Part shown: in pieces, positions 1-9,938 of the stretch
Position numbering within the stretch: position 1 is the first letter of the stretch
Layout: each line of letters opens with the position of its first letter
Assembly (NCBI GenBank): GCA_963728285.1
Contig: CAVSJR010000003.1
Coordinates: forward strand, 372,001-436,000
Direction of reading: 5' to 3'
Length of the DNA: 64,000 nucleotides
DNA from: CAVSJR01 sp963728285
Lineage (GTDB): Bacteria > Actinomycetota > UBA4738 > HRBIN12
Program-made: the position numbers and the translations under genes
Notes under the pieces: model-generated
What the model saw: the letters and a program-made list of their open reading frames with translations, nothing else
Databases searched by the model: none
Told to the model about the DNA's origin: nothing

Positions 1-516
1 ACGCCCGGACACGCCTCCCACCACGTCGCGCTGGTCGACTCGAGGACCGGGGCGGTCTTCACCGGCGACGCGCTCGGCGTTCACCTGCCGGACGTGGGGG
101 TCCTGCGCCCGGCCACTCCCCCGCCGGAGTTCGACATCGAGCTCGCCTGCGCGAGCATCATGCGAATCCGCGAGCGCGCCGACACGATGCTCCTCCTGTC
201 CCATTTCGGCCCGGTGGGCGACGTGGGGGGAATCTGTGAGCTCGCCGCCGCGCGAATCCGCCGATGGGGCGAGGTCGTCCACGACGCGCTGCGAACCGAC
301 GACGACATCGACCGGATCTCGGCGCTGTTGAAGGAGGAGGGCGCGCGAGAATACCTCCAGGACAGCGGGGAACCCATCGACCTCGAGCGATACGACGTCC
401 TCTCGAGCATCCGCATGAACGCCGCGGGGCTGATCCGATACTGGAAGCAACGGGCCGAGCGCGAGGCGGAGGAGGCGCTTCGGGCCGCGGAGATCTCCCC
501 GGAGGCAGGCGGCTGA
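1..516 (+). CDS. MBL-fold metallo-hydrolase, C-terminal part (5' end outside window)
   Basis: The reading frame is open from base 1, so the gene starts upstream. The first residues TPGHASHH followed by TGDALG are the C-terminal half of a metallo-beta-lactamase fold: a metal-ligand histidine region and the GDA aspartate. The rest is mostly helical and ends at TGA 514-516. The family hydrolyses thioesters, lactones or phosphoesters; nothing here identifies the substrate. It converges on the minus-strand TPR gene with only two bases between the stops. The fold assignment is good; the function is unknown. Confidence 0.75.
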   Translation, partial: TPGHASHHVALVDSRTGAVFTGDALGVHLPDVGVLRPATPPPEFDIELACASIMRIRERADTMLLLSHFGPVGDVGGICELAAARIRRWGEVVHDALRTDDDIDRISALLKEEGAREYLQDSGEPIDLERYDVLSSIRMNAAGLIRYWKQRAEREAEEALRAAEISPEAGG

Positions 517-518
517 GG

Positions 519-1212
519 CTACGCCAGCCGGGCCGCGCGCTCCGCGGTGTCGAAGACGCCCGGGTCGTGGCGCATGATCTTGCGGAACTGCTCCGCGGCC
601 TCCTTCGGCCTTCCGGCCCGCTCGAGGATATCGCCGGTCACGTACCACAGCCGCAGCACGTAGTCTCGCCCGACGTCATCGTTGGTCTTCGCGCGCCGCA
701 GGAGCGCGAGCGCCTCCTCGTAGCGGCCGAGGTCCGCGAGCGCCGACGCGCCCACGACCGCCGCCTCGGCCTTGGATTCGTTCGGGATCCGGGCGTGGAG
801 CGCCTCCTCCACGACGGGAACCACGCGATCCAGCTTGCCGGTGGCTCGCAGGGAGTCGGCGATCAGGTGGTTCTGGTCTCGCCGCCCCGACATTCGCCGG
901 TAGGTCTGGAGCTCCGAGAGGGCCTGGGGGAATCGCTCGAGCCGGTACAACGCCATGCCCGAGCACCTCCCGCACCGTCGGGGAGCGCGAGGCGAGGCCC
1001 TTGGCCTTCTCCGCCTCCGCCGCGGCTCCCTTCGCGTCCCCTCGCTCGAGGAGCTCGACGGCGCGGCCGAGCCGTGCCCGGGCGTCGTCGGCCCGACCCG
1101 GGCGGGCGGTCCGCCGAAGCTCGTCCTCGACGTCGCGGGGCAGGCTCGCCCCGCGGGGAGCGGGACGAGGACTCTTCTTGCCGGACGGTCGCGGGCGTAG
1201 AGGTTTGGCCAT
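519..1212 (-). CDS. TPR-like tetratricopeptide protein, frame broken once
   Basis: The N-terminal part is basic and proline/arginine rich. It is followed by paired helices of TPR type, for example GRYEEALALLRRA and GRPKEAAEQFRKI, which usually mediate protein contacts. The N-terminal segment (frame ending VREVLG) and the C-terminal segment (starting MALYRLERF) join cleanly if one base is removed near 958, where GGGC stands for an expected GGC. I take the start as the ATG at 1212; an ATG at 1245 is possible. It lies downstream of the sugar dehydrogenase on the same strand. No specific function can be assigned. Confidence 0.6.
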
Positions 1213-1296
1213 CGGTGAGGTCAGCGTACCCCGACGCCGGGGCACACCGGAGGTCGCGCGATGGGGAGGGGCTTCGCCGAGCGGGGTGTCAGGCGG

Positions 1297-2454
1297 TCAG
1301 GCCGTGAGCTCGTAGATGCCGACCGAATCGCTGAAGTACAGGGAGCCGTTCGGCGCCGATTCCACGGTGAAGACGAACCGGTTGTTCGGCAGGGCGATCG
1401 CGACCGACCGGATGCGCATGCGGTTGGACGAGATGCTCGCCTGACGGATCCCGCTCCTCGGCGCTCCGTCCGGGGCGCCCATATCGAGGAAGTAGCCGAA
1501 GAACAGATCGCCCTCGGCGCCGGCGCCCAGGCCGCACGAGGAGCAGAACGACATGCCGTCCGGGGTGATCACCGGCGCGAAGAAGGCCTTGGGAAGCACC
1601 GGACGGGGGCCGTCCTGGTTGGTGTTGAGCGGAGCCTCCGGGGGCGTCGAGCACGTCGCGTGGGTCCCCCATCCGTAGTTCCGTCCGGGGATGATGCGGT
1701 TGATCTCGTCGTTGCACTCGGGACCCGCCTCGGACTGCCAGAGGGCGCCCGAGACGGGGTCGAACGCCAGCCCGAATCCGTTGCGGTGCCCGTAATCGTA
1801 GAGGTAGCCGTTCACTCCCGGGCGCCCGACGAACGGGTTGTCGGCCGGGATCTCACCCTTCGGGGTCATGCGGATCACCTTGCCGAAGACGTTGGAGAGG
1901 TCCTGCGCGTTGGCCGGGGCGGTCTTCTCGCCGATCAACGCGTACAGCATGCCGTCGGGCCCGAACGCCAGCTCGCCGCCGTTGTGAGCCGGCCCGACCG
2001 AATTCTCCATGAGGATCTTCGTCCGGCCGGCGGTCCCGTCCAAGTCCCGGATGCGCAGGATCTGGTTGCGCACGTTCGTGCCGGCGCCTCCGGAAAGATC
2101 GCGGGTGAGGTAGACGTACACGAACGGCTTCGCGGGGTAGTCGGGATGCAGGACCACGCCGAGCAGTCCCTGCTCCTGCAGCTGACCCACGGAGAACGAC
2201 GCGAACAGGTCATCCTGTCTCGTCGCGGGATCGAAGATATGGATCTCGCCGGTGAAGCGCTCCCCGTAGAAGATGCGCCCGTCGGGAGCGAAGGTGAACG
2301 TCACCGGGTTCTCGAGCCCGGTCACGACCGCCCGCTTGCCCAAGGTGAGGGCGGCGGCGGGTGCGCTCGCGGGAACGGCAGGAAGCAGGATGCAGGTGAT
2401 GAGGCCGAGCAGAACCGCGCGCCGAAGCGATCGCGGGGGGAGGTGGTGCGCCAT
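1297..2454 (-). CDS. Secreted PQQ-dependent glucose/sorbosone dehydrogenase-like beta-propeller
   Basis: The 385-residue protein begins with a Sec-type signal peptide (basic N-terminus, hydrophobic stretch LLGLITCILLP, small residues before AAALTLG). It continues as a six-bladed propeller of the soluble aldose/sorbosone dehydrogenase family. Typical landmarks are NPVTFTFAPDGR, GLLGVVLHPDY, HNGGELAFGPDG and YGHRNGFGLAFDP. The family oxidises sugars with pyrroloquinoline quinone in the periplasm or outside the cell. The start is the ATG preceded by GAGGAG. Several cysteines near the C-terminal third may form disulfides. Whether it binds PQQ cannot be seen from sequence alone. Confidence 0.8.
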   Translation of the reverse strand: MAHHLPPRSLRRAVLLGLITCILLPAVPASAPAAALTLGKRAVVTGLENPVTFTFAPDGRIFYGERFTGEIHIFDPATRQDDLFASFSVGQLQEQGLLGVVLHPDYPAKPFVYVYLTRDLSGGAGTNVRNQILRIRDLDGTAGRTKILMENSVGPAHNGGELAFGPDGMLYALIGEKTAPANAQDLSNVFGKVIRMTPKGEIPADNPFVGRPGVNGYLYDYGHRNGFGLAFDPVSGALWQSEAGPECNDEINRIIPGRNYGWGTHATCSTPPEAPLNTNQDGPRPVLPKAFFAPVITPDGMSFCSSCGLGAGAEGDLFFGYFLDMGAPDGAPRSGIRQASISSNRMRIRSVAIALPNNRFVFTVESAPNGSLYFSDSVGIYELTA

Positions 2455-2572
2455 GTGATCGATCTCCTCGCCGAAGGCTGGCCGATTCTCTCGTCTCGAT
2501 GCCGGGGAGGGCAATCCGCCAAGGGTCCCTAATCCGTTCGGCCCGGGCGTCTTCCCCTGAGTCATGGCCCGG

Positions 2573-2600
2573 AAACGACGAAAGCCGCCCGAAGGCGGCT
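2573..2600 (-). terminator. Intrinsic terminator of the rRNA operon
   Basis: A 7-bp stem AGCCGCC/GGCGGCT with a TTCG tetraloop (minus strand) lies just downstream of 5S rRNA and is followed by TTTCGTCGTTT. It is well placed to end the rrn transcript. Confidence 0.8.
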
Positions 2601-2612
2601 CTCGTCGAAGAT

Positions 2613-2732
2613 GTCCGGCAGCGACCTACTCTCCCACCCAGTTGCCCAGGCAGTACCATCGGCGCGGGAGGGCTTAACTTCCGGGTTCGGGATGGGACCG
2701 GGTGTCTCCCCTCCGCTATGGCCACCGAAACC
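2613..2732 (-). rRNA. rrf: 5S ribosomal RNA
   Basis: The roughly 120-nt segment has the canonical 5S sequence on the minus strand: the 5' TTTCGGTGGCCATAGC, the internal CCCATCCCGAACCCGGAAGT (loop B/C region) and the 3' GGGAGAGTAGGTCGCTGCC. It is the last gene of the 16S-23S-5S operon and is followed by a terminator. The ends are estimated from terminal-helix pairing. Confidence 0.93.
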
Positions 2733-3119
2733 CTGTGTCGGATCGAGGCGTCTGCCGCGGACCCGAGACGGGTGAGGGTGCGAGCACCGGAGCGAACCCC
2801 GGAACTCGAGAGCGAGCGCGAGCAAGAATCAAGTCCTCGGCCTATTAGTACCGGTCAGCTCAACACGTTGCCGTGCTTCCACTTCCGGCCTATCAACCTC
2901 GTCGTCTACGAGGGGCCTTACCTGGTTTCCCAGCGGGAGATCTCATCTTGGGGCGAGCTTCGCACTTAGATGCTTTCAGCGCTTATCCCTTCCGCACGTG
3001 GCTAACCAGCCGTGCCGCTGGCGCGACAACTGGCACACCAGAGGTGCGTCCGCCCCGGTCCTCTCGTACTAGGGGCAGCTCCCCTCAAATCTCCTGCGCC
3101 CACAGCGGATAGGGACCGA

Positions 3120-3871
3120 CACATCTGTTACCTCCCGCCGAGTATCCGGCGGGCGGCCAGGTCATTTCTCGTTCTGCCTGGCTCTGCATGTCGCCATGCA
3201 GGTCGGACCATCTCTTCACCGCCGTAGTCGATCTCCTTGGGCAAGGAGGTCGCGCGGTGTTCGGCGTATGGCCTCTGAGGATTCTGGGCTCCTACATTCG
3301 ATGCACCCGTCGATACCGGCCGCCTCCGTTCATGGAGATGGCAAGTTGCCGGATGGATCGGAACCCCTCCTGCTCGAGATGTTCGCCCCGCGCCAACGCT
3401 TGCACGATGGCGGTGAAGGTCACGAACTCCTCCTGCTTGGTACTCAGGAGAGGATGTCGTTCGAAGAACGGAATGACCTTGGTCAGAAGATCATTCCGGT
3501 TGCGGACGACGTACACCAGAGAGGTGTCCGCCGATCCGCGGTGGTTCGCTTGTATCCGTCCACAGCCAAACCGACGCTTGATCAGGTCGAGAACCTGACG
3601 ACGCTCGGCGTTCTGACTGACGTGGAACTCCGGAACGAGTTGCCAACCGGCTCTCGTCGTCGGGTTCCGCTGAACGGCGACGTGAAACGAACCTTCTCCG
3701 TCGACGTAGCCCGCAATGTAGGAATCCAGCCTTTCCTGCTGATTGACCGCACCCGGTGCATTGTCACATTCCACGCGCCGACGCTAGCAGTCGCCGGTGA
3801 CGTGGTGAGTAGCTCGGGATACACGGTGTTTCCAGCATTTAGCCGAATTTATTGACAGCAACGGTCAACTT
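3120..3871 (-). mobile_element. Group I intron in 23S rRNA after E. coli position U2604, with LAGLIDADG ORF
   Basis: The 752-nt insertion splits GAGACAGU|UCGGUCC next to the peptidyl-transferase residue A2602. It obeys group I end rules: the 5' exon ends in U, the intron ends in G, and P1 pairs exon GACAGU with intron GCUGUC (3859-3854), placing a U-G wobble at the splice site. Core elements are visible as Q (AATCAGCAGG, 3735-3744), R (CCTCAGAGGCC, 3270-3280) and S (GAGATGGTCC, 3205-3214), with stable P9-type hairpins near the 3' end. The homing endonuclease ORF lies between Q and R, in the P6 region. The junction is unambiguous because only one choice restores the rRNA. Confidence 0.93.
3292..3774 (-). 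CDS. Single-motif LAGLIDADG homing endonuclease
   Basis: The 160-residue protein has one LAGLIDADG helix at residues 19-28 (YIAGYVDGEG), followed by SFHV and then VPEFHVSQN, as in small homodimeric intron endonucleases. The presumed catalytic acid is the glutamate/aspartate pair in DGEG. Such enzymes cut intronless rDNA and so spread the intron. The GTG start lies ten codons before the ribozyme Q element, so codons 11-14 (NQQE) are also core ribozyme sequence. The stop lies just before R. The frame is intact, which suggests recent or ongoing selection. The target site is presumably the uninterrupted 23S junction. Confidence 0.9.
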   Translation of the reverse strand: MECDNAPGAVNQQERLDSYIAGYVDGEGSFHVAVQRNPTTRAGWQLVPEFHVSQNAERRQVLDLIKRRFGCGRIQANHRGSADTSLVYVVRNRNDLLTKVIPFFERHPLLSTKQEEFVTFTAIVQALARGEHLEQEGFRSIRQLAISMNGGGRYRRVHRM

Positions 3872-3908
3872 ACTGTCTCACGACGTTCTAAACCCAGCTC
3901 GCGTGCCT

Positions 3909-3959
<51 letters not shown>

Positions 3960-3963
3960 AGAC

Positions 3964-3996
<33 letters not shown>

Positions 3997-4005
3997 ATAT
4001 GGACT

Positions 4006-4045
<40 letters not shown>

Positions 4046-4543
4046 GCCGTTGAGCGACGACCCTACCACTAGGAGTCGTCGGATCACTAGGCCCAGCTTT
4101 CGCTCCTGCTCGACCCGTCGGTCTCGCAGTCAAGCTCCCTTGTGCCCTTGCACTCGACATCTGATTGCCAACCAGATTGAGGGAACCTTTGGGCGCCTCC
4201 GTTACCTTTTAGGAGGCAACCGCCCCAGTTAAACTGCCCACCAGGCGCTGTTCCTGATCCGGATCACGGACCAAGGTTAGAGTCCCAACATGTGAAGGGC
4301 GGTATTTCAAGGGTGGCTCCACCTCGCCCGGAAGCGAGGCTTCGCAGCCTCCCGCCTATCCTACGCAACACATGCTAGAACCCAACACCAAGCTGCAGTA
4401 AAGGTGCCGGGGTCTTTCCGTCCTGCTGCGGGTAACGAGCATCTTTACTCGTAGTGCAATTTCGCCGAGTCCCTGGTTGAGACAGCGCCCAAGTCGTTGC
4501 GCCATTCGTGCAGGTCGGAACTTACCTGACAAGGAATTTCGCT

Positions 4544-4894
4544 GGGGGGCAGTTGCCTCCGTCTCAGTCGCACATGTCTGAGCAGCGGGCTGCGTCGTTT
4601 CCGCCAGCCTCCTTACGTCGCCGCAAGGATCGGACCATCTCATTCTCTCCAGGGTCTGAGCAAGAGAGCCGGCGTATGGTCTCTGAGGATTCCCGAATCG
4701 GCGATCAGTCGATACGGGGCCTTTCCTGCTGATTTTCCGCACCTCGCACATTGTCACCGCCGCTTGTCGCCTCGACGTCGGTCCGATGACAGACGGTAGT
4801 GGAGGATTCACCGGGTTTCCAGCATATAGCCGGACTGCGCACCGCACCGTCACCGGTGCGGGGCAGCTCCCCTTGCCTGCCAAGGAATTTCGCT
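4544..4894 (-). mobile_element. ORF-less group I intron in 23S rRNA at about E. coli U1931
   Basis: The 351-nt insertion lies in the H69-H71 region after CCUAAGGU. Its core matches the other two introns: P (ATGCTGGAAA), Q (AATCAGCAGG, 4725-4734), R (CCTCAGAGACC, 4678-4688) and S (GAGATGGTCC, 4632-4641). It has no ORF. The first 14 nt of the insertion (AGCGAAATTCCTTG) repeat the downstream exon exactly, and the similarity continues for about 24 nt with two mismatches. The junction could therefore be any of 15 equivalent positions. None of them gives both a 5' exon ending in U and an intron ending in G. From memory, L1931 is a known group I site in Thermotoga and Simkania. Confidence 0.85.
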
Positions 4895-5852
4895 ACCTTA
4901 GGATCCTTATAGTTAGGACCGCCGTTTACTGGCGCTTAGGTTCGGAGCTTCGGACCCAAAGGTCCTGACCCCTCCCCTTAACGTTCCAGCACCGGGCAGG
5001 CGTCAGTCCGTATACGTCGTCTTACGACTTAGCACGGACCTGTGTTTTTAGTAAACAGTCGCTTGGGCCTGGTTTGTGCCACCGCATCGGGCTCCGGACG
5101 CGAAGTCCTTCACCCTACTGCGGTCCCCCTTCTCCCGAAGTTACGGGGGTAATTTGCCGAGTTCCTTAACCAGGGTTCTCTCGATCGCCTGAGTATTCTC
5201 TACTTGCCCACCTGTGTCGGTTTGGGGTACGGGCACCTTATCCACTCGCTAGAGGCTTTTCTCGGCAGCATGGGATCACTCGCTTCACCTTAAGCGGTTC
5301 GGCATCGTGCCTCAGGATTGATGATCTCCCGGATTTGCCTGGGAGACCTCCCTACGCACTTACCCCAGGACAACCAACGCCTGGGTCGAGCTACCCTTCT
5401 GCGTCCCCCCTTCGCTGCCCTAGTACAGAGTGGGTCGGTAGCCCCCGAAGGGGTTCCCTTAGCTCCTCTGATTCGGGCTGGGCGCGGATGAGGTGGTACT
5501 GGAATATCAACCAGTCGTCCATCGCCTACGCCTCTCGGCCTCGGCTTAGGTCCCGACTAACCCTGGGCGGATGAACCTTCCCCAGGAACCCTTGGGCATT
5601 CGGCGGACGGGCTCCTCCCCCGTCTTTCGCTACTCATGCCAGCATTCTCACTTCCCAGGCATCCACGGCTGGGTTACCCCGCCGCTTCACTCGCCTGGGA
5701 ACGCTCCCCTACCGATCCGCCGGCCTGGACGTATGGGGCCTCCCCCATACGCCGAACCATATGGCGAATCTCGCAGCTTCGGCACTGTGCTTGAGCCCCG
5801 TTACATCGTCGGCGCAGGACCACTTGACCAGTGAGCTGTTACGCACTCTTTC

Positions 5853-5887
<35 letters not shown>

Positions 5888-6459
5888 CTGGGCAATCCCA
5901 CATCCTTTGCCACTTAGCACAGATTTTGGGGCCTTAGCTGGCGATCTGGGTTGTTTCCCTCTCGGACACGGAGCTTAGCCCCCGCGCCCTCACTCCCGGG
6001 CTCTGGTCCGACGGCATTCGGAGTTTGACTGAGGTCGGTAAGCTTGTAGGCCCCCTAGCCCAATCAGTGCTCTACCTCCGTCGGAGAACGCCCGAGGCTG
6101 CCCCTAAAGGCATTTCGGGGAGAACCAGCTATCACCGAGTTTGATTGGCCTTTCACCCCTAACCACAGGTCATCCCCCAGGTTTTCAACCCTGGTGGGTT
6201 CGGCCCTCCACGAGGTCTTACCCCCGCTTCAGCCTGCCCATGGCTAGATCACTCGGTTTCGGGTCTAGAGCGTGCGACTGGACGCCCGTTTCGGACTCGC
6301 TTTCGCTTCGGCTTCGTCAGGTGACTTAACCTTGCCACACACCGCTAACTCGCTGGCTCATTCTTCAAAAGGCACGCCGTCACCCGCATCTGGTTGCCCA
6401 GATACGAGCTCCGACAGCTTGTAGGCTCACGGTTTCAGGTACTTTTTCACTCCCCTCCC

Positions 6460-6490
<31 letters not shown>

Positions 6491-7031
6491 GGTTCACTAT
6501 CGGTCGCCAGGGAGTGCTTAGCCTTAGAGGGTGGGCCCTCCAGATTCACACGGAATTTCACGTGCTCCGTGCTACTCGGGATCCCCACGGAGAGGTCCGT
6601 CGCCTTTCGACTACCGGGCTATTACCGTCTGTGGCGGCCGTTTCCATGGCCTTCGTCTAGGTGCGGTCTTTGTAACTCCCTGAGCCCGCCGGTGCAGGCT
6701 CTCGTGGGTCCCACTACCCCGACACGGCAACGCCACCGGGCTATCACACCGTGTCGGTTTAGGCTCTTCCCCGTTCGCTCGCCGCTACTAGGGGAGTCGC
6801 GGTTGCTTTCCATTCCTCGCCCTACTGAGATGTTTCACTTCGGGCGGTTCCCTCCTCACGTCCTATGGATTCAGACGTGGGTGACTGGGCATGACCCCAG
6901 CCGGGTTTCCCCATTCGGACACCTGCGGATCAATGCTCTCTCGGCAGCTCCCCGCAGCTTTTCGCAGCCTAACGCGTCCTTCATCGGCTCCTGGCGCCAA
7001 GGCATCCACCGTGAGCCCTTTCTAACTTGAC

Positions 7032-7317
<286 letters not shown>

Positions 7318-8116
7318 CACGTGACCCCCATGTCGCCATGAGGCGTGGACTATATCTTCATCCTGGTTTCGATCCTTCGATCGAGAAGCATCCGCTTTCT
7401 GGATGCCAGGAGCTCACGGAACGGATGAAGTCCTCGTGCGATTCGGCGAGGACGTAGAACCTCCAATAGTCGGGATCCACGTTGATGCTCGGGTTGTGGA
7501 TCCGTCCACAGTGGATGTCGATTCCCTCGAGGATCGTCCGGACCCTCGTGAGGTCTGCCAGATCCTTCTGTACCAACTGGATGTAGAACCGATCCGCAGT
7601 GTTACGGGGGATGCCGCCCTCCGCGTCAAAGTATCCGCGGATGAAGGCAGACCTCTCCGTACGTGAACGGAGGATCGTCTCGTCTTCCAGCCGGTGCTTG
7701 GTCTCGATCACCCAGACGTTCCGTCTCCCCTCTCTGTAGATCCAGCTTCGGCTTCCGAGCTTCAGGAAAAGCACCTGAAGGCCGGTGAGCCATCGCGGAT
7801 CCGATTGCGAGATCCGAAGCGTCTCGTGCGTTCGATTGAAGGTCCCGTCTCGTGATGCGCCCAGCAAGTAGGCTCGAGTCTCTCGAGCGTCTGCTGCCAG
7901 GAGCTCGGCGTGTAGTCTCTGAGGGGTGAATCCGCCGACTGAGAGCGCCGACGAACGACTTCCCTGCTGATTGTCCGCACCGATCGGTTTTTCACTTCCC
8001 ATGCAGTTCCACGCTAGCGCGTGGTTCGGACATGGATGAGTACCGTCGGATACTCGGAGTTTCCAGCAAACAGCCGAGTTTTTCTCCACCGTTACGATGG
8101 GGGTCGCAACTTTCTT
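7318..8116 (-). mobile_element. Group I intron in 16S rRNA after E. coli U1498, with LAGLIDADG ORF
   Basis: The 799-nt insertion splits AAGUCGU|AACAAGG. P1 pairs exon GUCGU with intron GCGAC (8107-8103), putting a U-G wobble at the cut; the intron ends in G. Core elements are P (TTTGCTGGAAAC), Q (AATCAGCAGG, 7972-7963), R (CTCAGAGACTA, 7923-7913) and S (AAGATATAGTCC, 7358-7347), the last matching the group I consensus very well. Most of the endonuclease coding lies between R and S, in the P8 region. The intron must be removed to make a functional decoding site, so splicing is inferred. Confidence 0.93.
7358..8002 (-). CDS. Two-motif LAGLIDADG homing endonuclease
   Basis: The frame is open for 243 codons inside the 16S intron. 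I choose the ATG at 8002 (214 residues). This start lies exactly ten codons before the NQQ that the ribozyme Q element encodes, the same spacing as in the 23S intron ORF. Residues 45-53 (YLLGASRDG) and 121-129 (IRGYFDAEG) are the two LAGLIDADG helices, so the protein probably acts as a monomer. The first motif is degenerate. Q and R are embedded in the coding sequence and the TGA abuts S. No Shine-Dalgarno sequence is evident, so the expression route is uncertain. Confidence 0.85.
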   Translation of the reverse strand: MGSEKPIGADNQQGSRSSALSVGGFTPQRLHAELLAADARETRAYLLGASRDGTFNRTHETLRISQSDPRWLTGLQVLFLKLGSRSWIYREGRRNVWVIETKHRLEDETILRSRTERSAFIRGYFDAEGGIPRNTADRFYIQLVQKDLADLTRVRTILEGIDIHCGRIHNPSINVDPDYWRFYVLAESHEDFIRSVSSWHPESGCFSIEGSKPG

Positions 8117-8202
8117 ACGACTTCACCCCAATCGCCAATCCCACCTTCGACGGCTCCCTCCACAAGGGTTGGGCCACCGGCTTCGGGTGTTACCGACTTT
8201 CG

Positions 8203-8250
<48 letters not shown>

Positions 8251-8410
8251 CATTGCTGATCTGCGATTACTAGCGACTCCGGCTTCACGGGGTCGAGTTG
8301 CAGACCCCGATCCGAACTGAGCGTGGCTTTTTGGGATTCGCTCCCCCTTGCGGGATCGCAGCCCTCTGTACCACGCATTGTAGCATGTGTGCAGCCCTGG
8401 ACATAAGGGG

Positions 8411-8448
<38 letters not shown>

Positions 8449-8530
8449 GGCACCGGCAGTCTCCCCAGAGTTCCCGGCTTTACCCGCTGGCAACTGAGGA
8501 CAGGGGTTGCGCTCGTTGCGCCACTTAAGG

Positions 8531-8566
<36 letters not shown>

Positions 8567-8671
8567 CCACCTGTGCGGGCTCCGTAGAGCGCCGGCTTTC
8601 ACCGGCTTTACCCCGCATGTCAAGCCCAGGTAAGGTTCTTCGCGTCGCGTCGAATTAAGCCACATGCTCCG

Positions 8672-8735
<64 letters not shown>

Positions 8736-9082
8736 GGTGCTTAATGCGTTAGCTTCGGCACGGATGGGGTTGATATCCACCCACACCTAGCACCCAACGT
8801 TTACGGCTAGGACTACCAGGGTATCTAATCCTGTTCGCTCCCCTAGCTTTCGCGCCTGAGCGTCAGGTAAGGCCCAGAGATCCGCCTTCGCCACCGGTGT
8901 TCCTCCTGATATCTGCGCATTCCACCGCTACACCAGGAATTCCGATCTCCCCTACCTACCTCGAGCCACGCAGTATCGAATGCAGTTCCGGGGTTGAGCC
9001 CCGGGATTTCACATCCGACTTACGTGGCCGCCTGCGCGCGCTTTACGCCCAATAAATCCGGACAACGCTCGTCCCCTACGTC

Positions 9083-9113
<31 letters not shown>

Positions 9114-9230
9114 GACTTCTTCTGCAGGTACCGTCACTTTCGCTTCGTCCCTGCCGAAAGGGGTTTACAACCCGAAGGCATTCATCCCCCACGCGGCGTC
9201 GCTGCATCAGGCTTGCGCCCATTGTGCAAG

Positions 9231-9288
<58 letters not shown>

Positions 9289-9590
9289 GCCGTCCTCTCA
9301 GACCAGCTACCCGTCGTCGCCTTGGTAGGCCGTTACCCCACCAACAAGCTGATAGGCCGCGGGCCCATCCCAGACCGCCGGAGCTTTCCTCAGCCGGTCA
9401 TGCGGTCGGCTGAGAGTATCCGGTATTAGCCCCGGTTTCCCGGAGTTATCCCAGTGTCTGGGGCAGGTTGCCCACGTGTTACGCACCCGTTCGCCACTGA
9501 TCCCCGGGCCGAAGCCCGGTTCACCGTTCGACTTGCATGTGTTAAGCACGCCGCCAGCGTTCGTCCTGAGCCAGGATCAAACTCTCCGTA

Positions 9591-9881
9591 GAGATCCACC
9601 TATCCCGCACCCAAAGGGCGTGGGTTGGCTTCCTTCTTGGTGAGCCGGCCTCGGAGACTTAGCACTGCCTCCTCGGCCGTTTCATTTGATCCGACCGTGA
9701 AATGTCCGGACGGACTTGTTTCATGTGTTTTCCGTCGACTGGGCTTCAGGCACGGCGAACCGCGCCTCCCAGCTGACGGGGAAACGCACTGGCTTTTGAC
9801 ACACTGTTCAGTTCTCAAGGTGCGAGCGTTGGCCCCGGGGAGGCGAAGAACACCTCTCGGGAAGGGGGTCACCGACCGATC
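9591..9881 (-). other. rrn leader transcript region
   Basis: About 290 nt lie between the rrn promoter and 16S with no coding potential worth calling. The segment at about 9795-9830 (minus TTGAGAACTGAACAGTGTG) is a boxA-like element that recurs in altered form in the spacer at 7088-7112. The leader and spacer copies may help form the RNase III processing stem around 16S. Confidence 0.55.
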
Positions 9882-9909
9882 ATGCTACCAGCCGTGCCTC
9901 AAGCGTCAA
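9882..9909 (-). promoter_or_regulatory. Probable sigma70-type promoter of the rRNA operon
   Basis: A -35 TTGACG (9909-9904) and a -10 TAGCAT (9887-9882), separated by 16 bp, lie between tyrS and the 16S leader on the minus strand. This is the only good match in the interval. Confidence 0.6.
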
Positions 9910-9938
9910 CTTCGGCGCCCAGTGGACGACGGCCTCTC

